Assembly (NCBI RefSeq): GCF_013170845.1
Contig: NZ_CP033367.1
Location: 4,279,001 to 4,343,000, forward strand
Direction: 5' to 3'
Length of the DNA: 64,000 nt
Source: Mesorhizobium loti R88b
Lineage (GTDB): Bacteria > Pseudomonadota > Alphaproteobacteria > Rhizobiales > Rhizobiaceae
The notes under the pieces were generated by a model. The model saw nothing but the letters and a program-made list of their open reading frames with translations, did not search any database and was not told where the DNA came from. This document shows positions 1 through 9,378 of the stretch, piece after piece (positions within the stretch are counted from its first letter, which is position 1; each line of letters opens with the position of its first letter). The position numbers were made by a program, and so were the translations under genes.

Positions 1-257
1 ACTGGGGCGCGACGCTTGATGCTCTGATCGCGGACGCGTGGACTATGGGCTGCGCAGGCGTCATCGGGCAGACGCAGATCCGATTCATGCCGCAACTCTT
101 CAGCTACAAGAATGTCTTCTTCCGCTATGCCGGTGGAACGATGGTGCGCTCGCGTATCCCCGAAGTTGTGGAAGCGGTGCGTTCGGGCGATATCTTCATA
201 GGCGGGTTGACAGGCGACCGCTGGACCCGCCTCAGTTCCGATGATTTCGGCCGCTGA
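1..257 (+). CDS. C-terminal end of an unidentified protein (5' end outside window)
   Basis: The frame is open from the window edge (first full codon at base 3) to the TGA at 255-257, giving 84 residues with no upstream stop. I do not recognise the family with confidence. The tail pattern (GCAGVIGQTQ, a FRYAGGTMVRSRIPEVV stretch, GDIFIGGLTGDRW) loosely resembles the C-terminal part of GNAT-fold acyltransferases, but this is a weak impression. The gene runs in the same direction as gltX, 145 bp upstream of the chosen gltX start. An in-frame ATG at base 45 exists, but coding clearly continues upstream of it, so it is not taken as the start. Confidence 0.55.
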   Translation, partial: WGATLDALIADAWTMGCAGVIGQTQIRFMPQLFSYKNVFFRYAGGTMVRSRIPEVVEAVRSGDIFIGGLTGDRWTRLSSDDFGR

Positions 258-402
258 TCGCCTTCAATGATCTGAACTGATCGAACAGGCCATGCGTCTC
301 GCATGGCCTAAGTCTTTTCATTGCGCGCTTCATGTTCTATGTGTGCCGACCGGCGCGGGGGCGCGTCTTGTCAATCACAAAAGCATCCGGTACGCCCCGC
401 CC

Positions 403-1776
403 ATGACAGTTACCGTTCGTTTCGCCCCATCACCGACCGGCCGCATCCATATCGGCAATGCGCGCACCGCTCTGTTCAACTGGCTGTTTGCCCTCAACAA
501 CAAGGGCCGCTTCATCCAGCGCTTCGACGACACCGACAGCGCGCGCTCGAAGCAGGAATTCGCCGACGCCATCCTCTACGACCTGCATTGGCTGGGCATT
601 TTTCCAGACGCGACCGAATATCAGTCACGGCGCTTCGAAATCTACGACGCGGCAGTCGAGCGGCTGAAGGCGGCGGGTGTTCTCTACGCCTGCTACGAAA
701 CTCCGGAGGAACTCGATCTCCGGCGAAAAGTGCGCCGCACGCGCGGTCTGCCGCCCGTCTATGGCCGCGAGGCGCTGGCGCTGACGCGAGAGCAGGTGGC
801 CGAGTATCAGAGCGACGGCCGTCGGCCGCACTGGCGCTTCCTGTTGCCCAATTTCACTGGGGATCCGCAGCAGCCGGAGCGCACCGAGGTGCATTGGAAC
901 GATCTGGTGCGCGGCGAGGAAACGGTCGATCTGGCCTCGCTCTCCGACCCGGTCCTGGTGCGCGAGGACGGCACCTATCTCTACACGCTGCCTTCCGTCG
1001 TCGACGACATCGAGATGGGTGTCAGCCATGTCATTCGCGGCGACGACCATGTCACCAACACCGGCGTGCAGATCGCCTTGTTCAAGGCGCTGGGCGCCGA
1101 GCCGCCAGTCCTCGGCCACCACAACCTTTTGACCACCGTCTCGGGCGAGGGGCTGTCGAAGCGCACAGGCGCGCTCTCGATTGAAAGCCTGCGCGAGGAC
1201 GGCATCGAGCCCATGGCCGTCGCTTCCCTGGCAGTGCTGGTCGGCACTTCGGAAAATGTAGCGGCCGCGCATGATTTGGGCGAACTCGCCGGTCATTTCG
1301 ACCCGGCCGCAACTTCGAAGTCGTCGGCCAAGTTCGATCCGGACGAGCTTTTCGTGCTCAACCGCGTGCTGCTGCACCATATGCCGTTCGACGAGGCGCG
1401 AGACAGGCTGATGGTGCTTGGCATCTCCGGCGAACAAGCCGAGCCGTTCTGGCTGGCGGTGCGCGGCAACCTCGACCGACTTGCCGATGCAGTGGGCTGG
1501 TGGCGTATCCTGCGCGAGGGGTCACCGGACAGGCCGGAGTTCTCCGACGATGATCGTGAGTTCCTCGGACAGGCGTTCGATCTGCTGCCGGAGGAGCCCT
1601 GGAATGGCACGGTCTGGAAGGACTGGACCGGCAAGATCAGGGAAGCGACCGGCCGCAAGGGCAAGGGGCTGTTCATGCCGCTGAGGCTTGCCCTTACTGG
1701 ACTGCCTTCGGGGCCGGAGCTTGCAGATTTATTGCCGCTGATGGGTCGGGAAGGAACGTTGGCCCGACGACCCTGA
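403..1776 (+). CDS. gltX: Glutamyl-tRNA synthetase (class I)
   Basis: This enzyme charges tRNA with glutamate, using ATP in the cytoplasm. The protein has 457 residues, normal to slightly short for bacterial GluRS. The N-terminal Rossmann domain opens with [19 protein letters not shown], whose HIGN (residues 16-19) is the HIGH signature. The KMSKS-type loop is LSKRTG near residue 250. A helical anticodon-binding part follows. The frame is open back to 292, but the 37 extra residues look non-coding and family members start at [10 protein letters not shown], so ATG 403 was chosen. Rhizobia often carry two GluRS genes; which copy this is, and whether it also charges tRNA-Gln for the GatCAB route, cannot be told here. 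Its 3' end overlaps the convergent DUF2865 gene by 83 bp. Confidence 0.95.
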   Translation: MTVTVRFAPSPTGRIHIGNARTALFNWLFALNNKGRFIQRFDDTDSARSKQEFADAILYDLHWLGIFPDATEYQSRRFEIYDAAVERLKAAGVLYACYETPEELDLRRKVRRTRGLPPVYGREALALTREQVAEYQSDGRRPHWRFLLPNFTGDPQQPERTEVHWNDLVRGEETVDLASLSDPVLVREDGTYLYTLPSVVDDIEMGVSHVIRGDDHVTNTGVQIALFKALGAEPPVLGHHNLLTTVSGEGLSKRTGALSIESLREDGIEPMAVASLAVLVGTSENVAAAHDLGELAGHFDPAATSKSSAKFDPDELFVLNRVLLHHMPFDEARDRLMVLGISGEQAEPFWLAVRGNLDRLADAVGWWRILREGSPDRPEFSDDDREFLGQAFDLLPEEPWNGTVWKDWTGKIREATGRKGKGLFMPLRLALTGLPSGPELADLLPLMGREGTLARRP

Positions 1777-2899
1777 CCTTGCGCTGCTCCGGCGGCAAGG
1801 CGGACACGGGCGACGTGACCGGCTTGGCGGACAGCCGCTTGATGGCCTCGCGGTCGAGCCGGCCTTCCATATTGGCCAGGGTTTCCGGGTCCGCGCCGGG
1901 ATCGGGCTTCGAGGCCGGCACGGGAATAAGTGGCGCTGCCTCGGTTTCGGGCTGCGATTGCGACGGATTTGGCGGGTTGCCGCCAATGATCTGGAAATTC
2001 TGTGTGGCGGCGTTGCAGCCGCAGGCCGGCGGTCGCGGCATGTTGGACTGCTTGTAGAGATAGGCGGTCGGCAATTCGCTGTAGGGCCTGCCGGTGACGG
2101 ACGACGTCATCGATGCCGAATCGTCGTCCATCCCGCGCGAATAGAAGACCTGCATCTCAGTGCCGGGGCAGCTCGATTCGCAATTCTTCTGGTCGCGTTC
2201 GAAGTCGCTGACGGAGGCGGCGTTCGACATGGGGAAGAAATAGCCGTCGCAGGTGCGCACGCAACTGGTGTGGAACTCGCCGCCAGTGCTCGGAAAGTCC
2301 GGAATGCCGGGCTGGTTCAGGACACGGCGGACGTCGCGTTCCTCGCCGGGGTCATCTGGCTGGTCAAGCGTGTCGCTTTGCTGGCTGCCATTACCGAAAA
2401 GCTGGTCGAAGAGGTTTGCGTTGCCGTCGTCTCCGCGGTCCGCTTCCTCCAGCGGTGCGCGGCGCGGCGCGGCTGTGTCGTCACGGCAGCCATTGGCGTC
2501 GAGCGCAGCCAGGATGCGGCCACGGTCGCGGCGTGAGCCGCCGCCGGCGATCTGGGCACGCTTGGCCTGCAGACTGTCGAGATTGGCGTTCATGCGGTCC
2601 AGGGTGGCGTTGAGCCCGGCGCATTGATTGATGTTGCGCGAAAACAGCGAAAACCCGCAACCGGAGCTATTCGCCTGGCCGCGCGCCTTTGAGATCTGTT
2701 CGCGCTGCCGGTCGATCGCGGCATCGTATTTCCGGATCATTGCCGGACCACCGCCACCGCCGCGCGAGGCGGCGGCAAGATCGGTCTCCAACTGGCGGCA
2801 GGCTCGCGAGGCGGCCTGTGGTTCGCTGATGGTGGCGCCGGACAGCAGCAGGCCAAGCAGCATGGCAGCATGCGCCCGCTTCAACCCTCCGCTTGTCAT
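1694..2899 (-). CDS. Exported DUF2865 family protein
   Basis: This 401-residue protein starts with a likely signal peptide (hydrophobic [13 protein letters not shown], then an AAS cleavage region). A charged, probably coiled-coil segment follows ([14 protein letters not shown] and later [15 protein letters not shown]). The centre has a cysteine-containing core with [34 protein letters not shown] and ACGCNAA, the pattern I associate with DUF2865, a rhizobial periplasmic family of unknown role. The C-terminal third is Pro/Ala-rich. ATG 2899 was preferred to the in-frame TTG at 2932 because it puts the signal peptide at the N-terminus. The last 83 bases are antisense to the end of gltX. Confidence 0.8.
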   Translation of the reverse strand: MTSGGLKRAHAAMLLGLLLSGATISEPQAASRACRQLETDLAAASRGGGGGPAMIRKYDAAIDRQREQISKARGQANSSGCGFSLFSRNINQCAGLNATLDRMNANLDSLQAKRAQIAGGGSRRDRGRILAALDANGCRDDTAAPRRAPLEEADRGDDGNANLFDQLFGNGSQQSDTLDQPDDPGEERDVRRVLNQPGIPDFPSTGGEFHTSCVRTCDGYFFPMSNAASVSDFERDQKNCESSCPGTEMQVFYSRGMDDDSASMTSSVTGRPYSELPTAYLYKQSNMPRPPACGCNAATQNFQIIGGNPPNPSQSQPETEAAPLIPVPASKPDPGADPETLANMEGRLDREAIKRLSAKPVTSPVSALPPEQRKVRVVGPTFLPDPSAAINLQAPAPKAVQ

Positions 2900-2983
2900 C
2901 CGCCTCAAATCCCGCTTGCCTGTGGTCGCCAAGCTACCCCGTACGCGGTTAATCGTCTATTTCGGATGCGGTCCGGTTGGTTG

Positions 2984-3664
2984 TCAGAACTTGTAGTTCA
3001 TGCCGATCTTGACCGTATTGAACGTGTTGTCGAAGGTGGTGCTGGAGTTGGCGCCATAGTCGATGGTCTGGTCGCGCAGGTCGACATATTGATATTCGAC
3101 CTTTGCCGACCATTGGTCCGTGATCGCTTGCTCCAGTCCCGCGCCAATGGTCCAGCCGACCTTGGTGTTCTTCTCGGAAAAGCTGTTGAGGGGACCGTCG
3201 AGATACTGGTTTTCGACGCTTCCGTAAGCGAGGCCACCGGTGCCATAGATCAAGGTACGATCGAACGCGTAGCCTGCCCTGGCGCGAAGCGTTCCATACC
3301 AGTCCACCTTGGTGTCGTAAGTATCGCCTCCGCCGACATGTATCTCGTCGGAGTGTCCCTTGATGTCGGCTCCGGAAAAATCGGCTTCGACGCCGAGAAC
3401 AGCGGCGTTGATCTGGTAGTTGTAGCCGACCTGCAAGCCGCCCAGGAAACCGTCGGTATCGTAGTCCTGTGAGCCTCGGATTGTTGGGGTGTTCGGCAAA
3501 TTGTAAGCCGCGTCGGTCTTTCCGAAACCATAGCCGATTTGCCCGCCGACATAGACGCCGGACCAGTCATGGACGGTTGCGGGCTCGGCACCGATGGCGT
3601 CCGCAGCCAGAGCTTGTCCGCTGATCAGGGACAGCAATGCGGATGCTAGCAACAGGCCCTTCAT
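2984..3664 (-). CDS. Omp25/Omp31-like outer-membrane beta-barrel protein
   Basis: The 226-residue precursor has a signal peptide (MKGLLLASALLSLISGQALAADA), then WSGVYVGGQIGYGFG, the usual opening of rhizobial and Brucella Omp25/31-type eight-stranded barrels. Amphipathic strands alternate with polar loops throughout. The chain ends in VKIGMNYKF, a C-terminal aromatic residue typical of outer-membrane barrels recognised by the Bam machinery. The start has GAGGA five to nine bases upstream. It is probably monocistronic, lying between the DUF2865 gene and maeB on the same strand with spacers of about 85 and 160 bp. A structural or surface role is likely; the specific ligand is unknown. Confidence 0.88.
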   Translation of the reverse strand: MKGLLLASALLSLISGQALAADAIGAEPATVHDWSGVYVGGQIGYGFGKTDAAYNLPNTPTIRGSQDYDTDGFLGGLQVGYNYQINAAVLGVEADFSGADIKGHSDEIHVGGGDTYDTKVDWYGTLRARAGYAFDRTLIYGTGGLAYGSVENQYLDGPLNSFSEKNTKVGWTIGAGLEQAITDQWSAKVEYQYVDLRDQTIDYGANSSTTFDNTFNTVKIGMNYKF

Positions 3665-3823
3665 GACGTCCTCGCCGTCAAATCACAGGGGTGACCATAT
3701 CAGATCGGGCTTGCCTGTAAAATCCGCTTCCGCCAGCACCGAATTTCCGCAATCGCAAGTTGCCGGACCGCAACACCCGATTTTTGAAACGAAGTGGTTG
3801 CCGGCAAATCTGCCGGAGCCGTT

Positions 3824-6148
3824 TCAGCTGAGATTGACGACTGCCTGCGCCTTGTGTGCGGCCTCGACCACCGCCAGCGCCGTCATGTTGACCACGCCGC
3901 GAGATGTGACCGAAGGCGTCAATATGTGCGCCGGCATATCCGTGCCGAGCAGGATCGGCCCGACATGCAGCGCGTCCATCATGGTTCTAAGCGCGGTCAA
4001 GGTAATGTTGGCCGAGTCCAGATTGGGGAAAACCAGCAGATTGGCTTCGCCCTTCAGCCTGGAGTGGGGATAGACGCGCTGGCGCAGATGCTCGGACAGA
4101 GCGGTATCGGCATGCATTTCGCCATCGCATTCGAGCTCCGGAGCGATGCGCGCCAGGATCGCCGCCGCCTGCCGCATCTTCAGCGCGCTTGGCGAATCGC
4201 GCGAGCCGAAATCCGAATGCGACAGAAGCGCCGCCTTCGGTTCAATGCCGAAGCGCTGGATTTCTTCAGCCGCCAGCACGGTCATCTCGGCGACCTCCTC
4301 AGCCGTTGGGTCGACCGAGACGTGGGTATCGGTGAGGAAGATGATGCCTCGCTGCGAAATCAGCATCGACAGTGTCGACAGGTCATGGTCCTTGATGCCC
4401 GGGCGGGGGCCGATGATCAGCGTCACGTTGCGCAGATGCCGCTCAAAGCGTCCTTCGAGGCCGCAGATCATGGCGTCGGCATCGCCGCGCTTCAGTGCCA
4501 GTGCGGCGATCACCGTGTTGTCGGTGCGCACCATGGTGCGCGCCGCCTCAGTCGTCACGCCGCGCCGGCCGGCGAGCTCGATCAGCAGATCGACATAGTG
4601 GCGGTAGCGCGGATCGTCCTCAGGGTTGATCAGGCCGAAATCGACCCCCGGCTTGATGCGCAGGCCGTAGCGCTTCAGCCTGACTTCGATGACGTGCGGA
4701 CGGCCGATCAGGATCGGTTCGGCGATGCCTTCCTCGAGCACAACCTGGGCGGCGCGCAGCACGCGCTCATCCTCGCCATCGGCATAGATAACGCGCTTGG
4801 CGCTCGATGCCTTGGCGGATGAGAACACCGGCTTCATCACCAGGCCGGAACGGAAGACGAAGCGGTTGAGCTTGTCGATATAGGCGGCGAAATCGGTGAT
4901 CGGCCGTGTCGCCACACCGGTGTCGCAGGCTGCCTTGGCGACGGCCGGCGCGATGCGCAGGATGAGCCTGGGATCGAAGGGCGAGGGGATCAGGAATTCG
5001 GGTCCGAAGATCGGCGTCTCGCCCGAATAGGCACGTGCGGCGACGTCCGAAGGCTCTTCGCGGGCAAGGGCCGCGATGGCCCGCACGGCCGCCATCTTCA
5101 TCTCTTCGTTGATGGCACTGGCGCCGCAGTCGAGCGCGCCGCGGAAGATGTAGGGAAAGCACAGGACGTTGTTGACCTGATTGGGAAAATCGGAGCGGCC
5201 AGTGCAGATCATGGCATCGGGGCGGGCGGCGCGCGCCTCTTCCGGCATGATCTCCGGATTGGGGTTGGCCAGCGCCAGGATCAACGGTTTTGGCGCCATG
5301 TGCTGGAGCAGTTCAGGCTTCAGCACGCCGGCTGCCGAGAGGCCGAGGAAGACGTCGGCGCCCGGAATGACATCGGCCAGCGTGCGCGCCTCAGTGTCTT
5401 TCACATAGGGATCTTTCCAGCGGTCCATCTCTTCGACGCGGCCTTCGTAGGCGACGCCGAAACGGTCGGTGACCCAGATGTTTTCAACCCGCACGCCGAG
5501 CGAGACCAAAAGATTGAGGCAGGCAAGGGCAGCCGCACCCGCTCCTGATGTGACGACCTTGATGTCCGATATGGTCTTGCCTGCGAATTCCAGACCGTTG
5601 AGCACCGCGGCGGCGACGATGATCGCGGTGCCATGCTGGTCGTCGTGGAACACCGGTATCTTCATGCGCGCCTTGAGCTGTTCCTCGACCTCGAAGCATT
5701 CAGGTGCCTTGATGTCCTCGAGGTTGATGCCGCCGAAGGTCGGCTCCAGCGCCGAGATCGTCTCGACCATGCGCTCGATCCCAGGGGCGTCGATCTCGAT
5801 GTCGAAGACGTCGATGCCGGCGAATTTCTTGAACAGGACGGCCTTGCCTTCCATCACCGGCTTGGAGGCCAGCGGGCCGATATTGCCAAGGCCGAGCACG
5901 GCCGATCCGTTGGAGACGACACCAACCAGATTGGCGCGCGCCGTGTAGTCGGCGGCGGTTGCTGGATCGTCGCGGATTTCCAGGCAAGGCGCGGCGACGC
6001 CCGGCGAATAGGCAAGCGCCAGGTCGCGCTGGTTGCCAAGCGGCTTGGTTGCCTGGATTTCGAGCTTTCCCGGCCTCGGATACTTGTGGAAGTAGAGCGC
6101 GGCTTCGTCGAGGTCCGAACGTGCCGTTTTCTTGTTCTCGCCTTCCAT
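3824..6148 (-). CDS. maeB: NADP-dependent malic enzyme with C-terminal phosphotransacetylase-like domain
   Basis: This enzyme decarboxylates malate to pyruvate with reduction of NADP, linking the TCA cycle to acetyl-CoA and gluconeogenesis. The 774-residue size is that of the long rhizobial form. Residues 1 to about 430 hold the malic enzyme domains ([34 protein letters not shown], then an NAD(P)-binding fold with [13 protein letters not shown]). The remaining about 340 residues form a phosphotransacetylase-like domain (FPNLDSANI near the end), thought to be regulatory rather than catalytic in this family. ATG 6148 has AGGAGGGG five bases upstream; the in-frame ATG at 6208 adds 20 residues unlike the family. 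In rhizobia such enzymes supply pyruvate during growth on dicarboxylates. Confidence 0.95.
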   Translation of the reverse strand: MEGENKKTARSDLDEAALYFHKYPRPGKLEIQATKPLGNQRDLALAYSPGVAAPCLEIRDDPATAADYTARANLVGVVSNGSAVLGLGNIGPLASKPVMEGKAVLFKKFAGIDVFDIEIDAPGIERMVETISALEPTFGGINLEDIKAPECFEVEEQLKARMKIPVFHDDQHGTAIIVAAAVLNGLEFAGKTISDIKVVTSGAGAAALACLNLLVSLGVRVENIWVTDRFGVAYEGRVEEMDRWKDPYVKDTEARTLADVIPGADVFLGLSAAGVLKPELLQHMAPKPLILALANPNPEIMPEEARAARPDAMICTGRSDFPNQVNNVLCFPYIFRGALDCGASAINEEMKMAAVRAIAALAREEPSDVAARAYSGETPIFGPEFLIPSPFDPRLILRIAPAVAKAACDTGVATRPITDFAAYIDKLNRFVFRSGLVMKPVFSSAKASSAKRVIYADGEDERVLRAAQVVLEEGIAEPILIGRPHVIEVRLKRYGLRIKPGVDFGLINPEDDPRYRHYVDLLIELAGRRGVTTEAARTMVRTDNTVIAALALKRGDADAMICGLEGRFERHLRNVTLIIGPRPGIKDHDLSTLSMLISQRGIIFLTDTHVSVDPTAEEVAEMTVLAAEEIQRFGIEPKAALLSHSDFGSRDSPSALKMRQAAAILARIAPELECDGEMHADTALSEHLRQRVYPHSRLKGEANLLVFPNLDSANITLTALRTMMDALHVGPILLGTDMPAHILTPSVTSRGVVNMTALAVVEAAHKAQAVVNLS

Positions 6149-6221
6149 GCGGCCCCTCCTCGAAATCTGCCCGAAGATTCCTTTTAGCACGCAGCCCAGC
6201 TTTTTCACGATGCTAAATGAC

Positions 6222-6247
6222 GCGCCGGCGGCTTTACCTGCCGGCGC
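6222..6247. repeat. 8-bp inverted repeat between maeB and the SDR gene
   Basis: Perfect arms GCGCCGGC (6222-6229 and 6240-6247) are separated by ten bases. The element lies 73 bp upstream of the maeB start and downstream of the SDR stop. No T-run follows on either strand, so it is not an obvious terminator. It could be a hairpin in the maeB leader. Confidence 0.4.
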
Positions 6248-6323
6248 ATATAAAATAACAGTTTATCAGATGCTTAAGAGGATTTGATGGCTGTTTGATG
6301 CAGCTGTTTTACCGACAAGTTGA

Positions 6324-7103
6324 TCAGAAAGCACTGACGTAGAGACCGCCGTCGACCGGTATGTTCTGCCCGGTCAGATAGCCGGCATGGACTGAACAGA
6401 GGAAGGCGCAGATCTGGCCGAATTCCTCCGGCGTACCGAGCCGCTTGGCCGGCACATCGGCACTGATGCGGGTCTTGCGCGCGGCGGCCGCAGCCGGATC
6501 TTCTGACGTGCCCGCCTCATGCGGGCCACGCAGCCGGTCGGTGTCGAGCTTGCCCGGCAGAAGGCTGTTGATCGTCACGTTGCGGTCAATCACCGTTCGC
6601 GCCACGCCGGCGAGGAACGAGGTCAGTCCGGCGCGCGCACCCGACGACAGGTCGAGACCAGGGATGGGAACATAGACCGACAGCGAGGTGATGTTGACGA
6701 TGCGGCCGAAGCCGCGCTTGGCCATGCCGTCGAGGACGGCCTGCACCAGCTCGATCGGCGTCACCATGTTCTGGGTGACGCCTTCAAGGATCTTGGTGCG
6801 ATCCAGTTCGCGGAAATCGCGCAGCGGCGGGCCGCCATTGTTGTTGACCAGGATATCGGGTTCAGGACAGGCGGCGAGCAGCGCCTTCTGCACTTCCGGC
6901 CTTGAAACGTCGCCGACGACTTCCGTGACCGTCACGCCGTAGCGCTGGCGCAGCTCCGCCGCGGTTTTGGCGACCAGTTCGGCATTGCGACCGTTGACGA
7001 CGACATCGCAACCGGCCTCGGCCAGCGCGATGGCGCAGCCTTTTCCAAGCCCCTTGCTCGAAGCGCAGACGATGGCTTTCTTTCCGCGGATACCGAGATC
7101 CAT
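6324..7103 (-). CDS. SDR family oxidoreductase lacking the usual Tyr-Lys pair
   Basis: This 259-residue protein has the fold signatures of a short-chain dehydrogenase: a nucleotide-binding stretch IVCASSKGLGKG, an NNNGGP element (the NNAG equivalent), a serine region NITSLSV, and the tail YLTGQNIPVDGG. The active-site helix reads LDLSSGARAGLTSFL. Aligned on the following AGL, the canonical YxxxK becomes SxxxR, so the usual general acid and lysine are absent. It may use another mechanism or be non-catalytic; annotating it as a 3-oxoacyl-ACP reductase would be unsafe. ATG 7103 has AGGAGA seven bases upstream. It stands alone, divergent from the metallophosphoesterase gene. Confidence 0.85.
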   Translation of the reverse strand: MDLGIRGKKAIVCASSKGLGKGCAIALAEAGCDVVVNGRNAELVAKTAAELRQRYGVTVTEVVGDVSRPEVQKALLAACPEPDILVNNNGGPPLRDFRELDRTKILEGVTQNMVTPIELVQAVLDGMAKRGFGRIVNITSLSVYVPIPGLDLSSGARAGLTSFLAGVARTVIDRNVTINSLLPGKLDTDRLRGPHEAGTSEDPAAAAARKTRISADVPAKRLGTPEEFGQICAFLCSVHAGYLTGQNIPVDGGLYVSAF

Positions 7104-7222
7104 GACGATTTCTCCTGTGATTTGGCCGGCAAGCTAGTCCTTAGGCTGGACCAATCGCAACCGTCATACGGTTGTTGCATGAATCGGGGCATAGCCTGCT
7201 CGAAAGCAAGGGTGAAATCGCG

Positions 7223-8038
7223 ATGTCAGGCCAAGAGCCCCGCACTTTCCGCAGCATGTTCATTTCCGACGTCCATCTCGGCTCGAAGGCGGCCAAGGCC
7301 GAGTTCCTGATCGATTTCCTGCGGTACCACGACGCCGACATCATCTATCTGGTCGGTGACATCGTCGATGGCTGGCGGTTGCGGCGCAGCTGGCACTGGC
7401 CGCAAAGCCACAATGACGTGGTGCAGAAATTGCTGCGCAAGGCACGCAAGGGCGCCAACATCACCTATATCGCCGGCAACCATGACGAGTTCGCGCGCCA
7501 ATTCCAGGGCGTGCATTTCGGCGGCATCGTCGTTGCCGACCGCGCCATCCATGAAACAGCCGACGGTAAGCGCATGCTCGTCATCCATGGCGACCAGTTC
7601 GACACTGTCGTCCACAATCAGCGCTGGCTCGCTTATCTCGGTGATCATGCCTATGACGCGGCGATGATCGTCAACCGCGTGGTGACGCGGCTGCGCCAAT
7701 TGCTCGGCCTGCCTTACTGGTCGTTCTCATCCTGGGCCAAGGTCAAGGTCAAGAAGGCGGTCAACTTCATTGGCTCGTTCCAGACCGTGTTGACCGAGGA
7801 GGCCCGTCGCTCGCATGTCGACGGCGTGATCTGCGGCCATATCCACCATGCCGCGATCGAGAATTTCGATGACGTGCGCTACATCAACACCGGCGACTGG
7901 GTGGAAAGCTGCACCGCCGTGGTCGAGCACTTTGATGGCCGGATGGAAATCCTGACCTGGGCGCAGGTGCTGCCTGAGTCGCTGGACGAGCCTTTCATCC
8001 CGATGCTCATCGAAGATCGCGTGGGGCAGGCGGCCTGA
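7223..8038 (+). CDS. LpxH-like metallophosphoesterase (UDP-2,3-diacylglucosamine diphosphatase family)
   Basis: The 271-residue protein carries the full calcineurin-type metallophosphoesterase motif set: DVHLGS, GDIVDGW, GNHDE, HGDQFD and GHIHHA, which supply two-metal ligands. The GDIVDGWRLRRSW region and length match the UDP-2,3-diacylglucosamine diphosphatase group that hydrolyses the lipid A precursor to lipid X. Alphaproteobacteria commonly use the unrelated LpxI for that step, so the true substrate here is uncertain. ATG 7223 was chosen (AAGGGTG upstream) over ATG 7172, which would add 17 residues before the conserved start. It has no lipid A gene neighbours. Confidence 0.82.
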   Translation: MSGQEPRTFRSMFISDVHLGSKAAKAEFLIDFLRYHDADIIYLVGDIVDGWRLRRSWHWPQSHNDVVQKLLRKARKGANITYIAGNHDEFARQFQGVHFGGIVVADRAIHETADGKRMLVIHGDQFDTVVHNQRWLAYLGDHAYDAAMIVNRVVTRLRQLLGLPYWSFSSWAKVKVKKAVNFIGSFQTVLTEEARRSHVDGVICGHIHHAAIENFDDVRYINTGDWVESCTAVVEHFDGRMEILTWAQVLPESLDEPFIPMLIEDRVGQAA

Positions 8039-8163
8039 CGCGAACGTCGCGACGACTTTAAGCGTTGATCGATTGGTCCAGCCGGTTTCGCCCGGTTTTC
8101 CGCCATGTTAAGGGATCGATCACCGTCGCCGGCCAGTCATGCGCGGCGTAATTGGATCGATTC

Positions 8164-9378
8164 ATGTCCCTGCCGCCGCTTTCGCCAGAACAGCTCGTCA
8201 AGCCGCGCCATTTCGAACTGCGCATGAGTCTGATTTTCGGCACGCTGTTCATATCGCTCGGCACGCATCTGCCCTATTTCCCGCTCTGGCTGCAGGCCAA
8301 GGGGTTTCACGCCGAGCAGATCGCGGTCATCCTGGCGGCGCCGATGTTCCTGCGCGTCGTGGCGACGCCGCTGCTGACGACGCTCGCCGATCGGGCGAGT
8401 GACCGCGCCAATGTCTATGTCGCGCTGGTGGCAGCCTCACTGTTGCTCTCGGCGGGTTATTTCCTCACACCGACCTACGCGATGGTGCTGGCGGTCTCGC
8501 TGGCGCTGACCATTGTCTGGACGCCACAATCGCCGATTGCCGATTCGCTGGCGCTTTCGGGCGTGCGCCGCTTCGGCTCGAATTACGCCAGCATGCGCAA
8601 ATGGGGTTCGATCTGCTATCTCTGCGCCAATGTCGCGGGCGGCTTCATCCTGGCGGCCACCGGCCCTCAAGCCGTTCCGGTGATCATATTCCTCGCCCTT
8701 GGCGCGGCACTCATCGCCGGGCTGCTGGCGCCGCGCATGGGGCGGCCGCGCAAGGCTTCGCCGCTGTCGGCCACGGAAATCCAGCACGCGGCGCCCAGCC
8801 TGTTCAATGCCTATTTCCTCTATTTCACCTTTGGCGTCGGCACCATTACCGCCAGCCACGCCTTCCTCTACGGCTTTGTTTCCATCTATTGGAAATCGAT
8901 CGGCATCAGCGATTCCGTCGTCGGCCTGTTGTGGGCTTGGGGCGTCGTGTCCGAAGTCTGCATGTTTTTGTTTTTCAATCGCATTTTCGCCTCGGTGTCG
9001 GTCGTCAAGGTGATGGTGATCGCCGGCATCGGGTCGATCGTGCGCTGGATCATCTTCCCCCTGATATGGCCGCTCGGCCTTGGCATCGCCGGCTTCTTCG
9101 CCGTGCAATCGCTGCATTCGGTGTCTGTCGCCATGGTGCTGATCGGCCTGCAAAGAATGATCGCTGAAACCGTCTCCGAAGAGCGTACCGGTGCCGCGCA
9201 AGGCATCGCCTATTTCTTCAACGGCTTCTTCATGGCCGCCGTCACGCTTGCTTCCGGCCCGCTTTATGATCGTCTCGGCGTCGACGGGTTCCTGGTGATG
9301 ATCCCGATTGCGATCGTTGGACTGGTGCTGATCGGGCTTGCGGCGCGCTCAGCCCCAAAGCGCCCGGTCCGGGGGTGA
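8164..9378 (+). CDS. MFS transporter, phenylpropionate/nucleoside symporter-like
   Basis: This integral membrane protein of 404 residues has about 12 hydrophobic helices. The N-terminal half, with SLGTHLPYFPLWLQAKG followed by a LLTTLADRASDR cytoplasmic loop, is typical of the MFS_1-like group that includes HcaT and nucleoside:H+ symporters. The substrate cannot be assigned from sequence. The frame opens at a TTG (8152), but the nearby ATG 8164 is preferred. Its last 30 bases overlap the convergent epimerase gene, so the two transcripts are complementary at their 3' ends. Confidence 0.85.
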   Translation: MSLPPLSPEQLVKPRHFELRMSLIFGTLFISLGTHLPYFPLWLQAKGFHAEQIAVILAAPMFLRVVATPLLTTLADRASDRANVYVALVAASLLLSAGYFLTPTYAMVLAVSLALTIVWTPQSPIADSLALSGVRRFGSNYASMRKWGSICYLCANVAGGFILAATGPQAVPVIIFLALGAALIAGLLAPRMGRPRKASPLSATEIQHAAPSLFNAYFLYFTFGVGTITASHAFLYGFVSIYWKSIGISDSVVGLLWAWGVVSEVCMFLFFNRIFASVSVVKVMVIAGIGSIVRWIIFPLIWPLGLGIAGFFAVQSLHSVSVAMVLIGLQRMIAETVSEERTGAAQGIAYFFNGFFMAAVTLASGPLYDRLGVDGFLVMIPIAIVGLVLIGLAARSAPKRPVRG

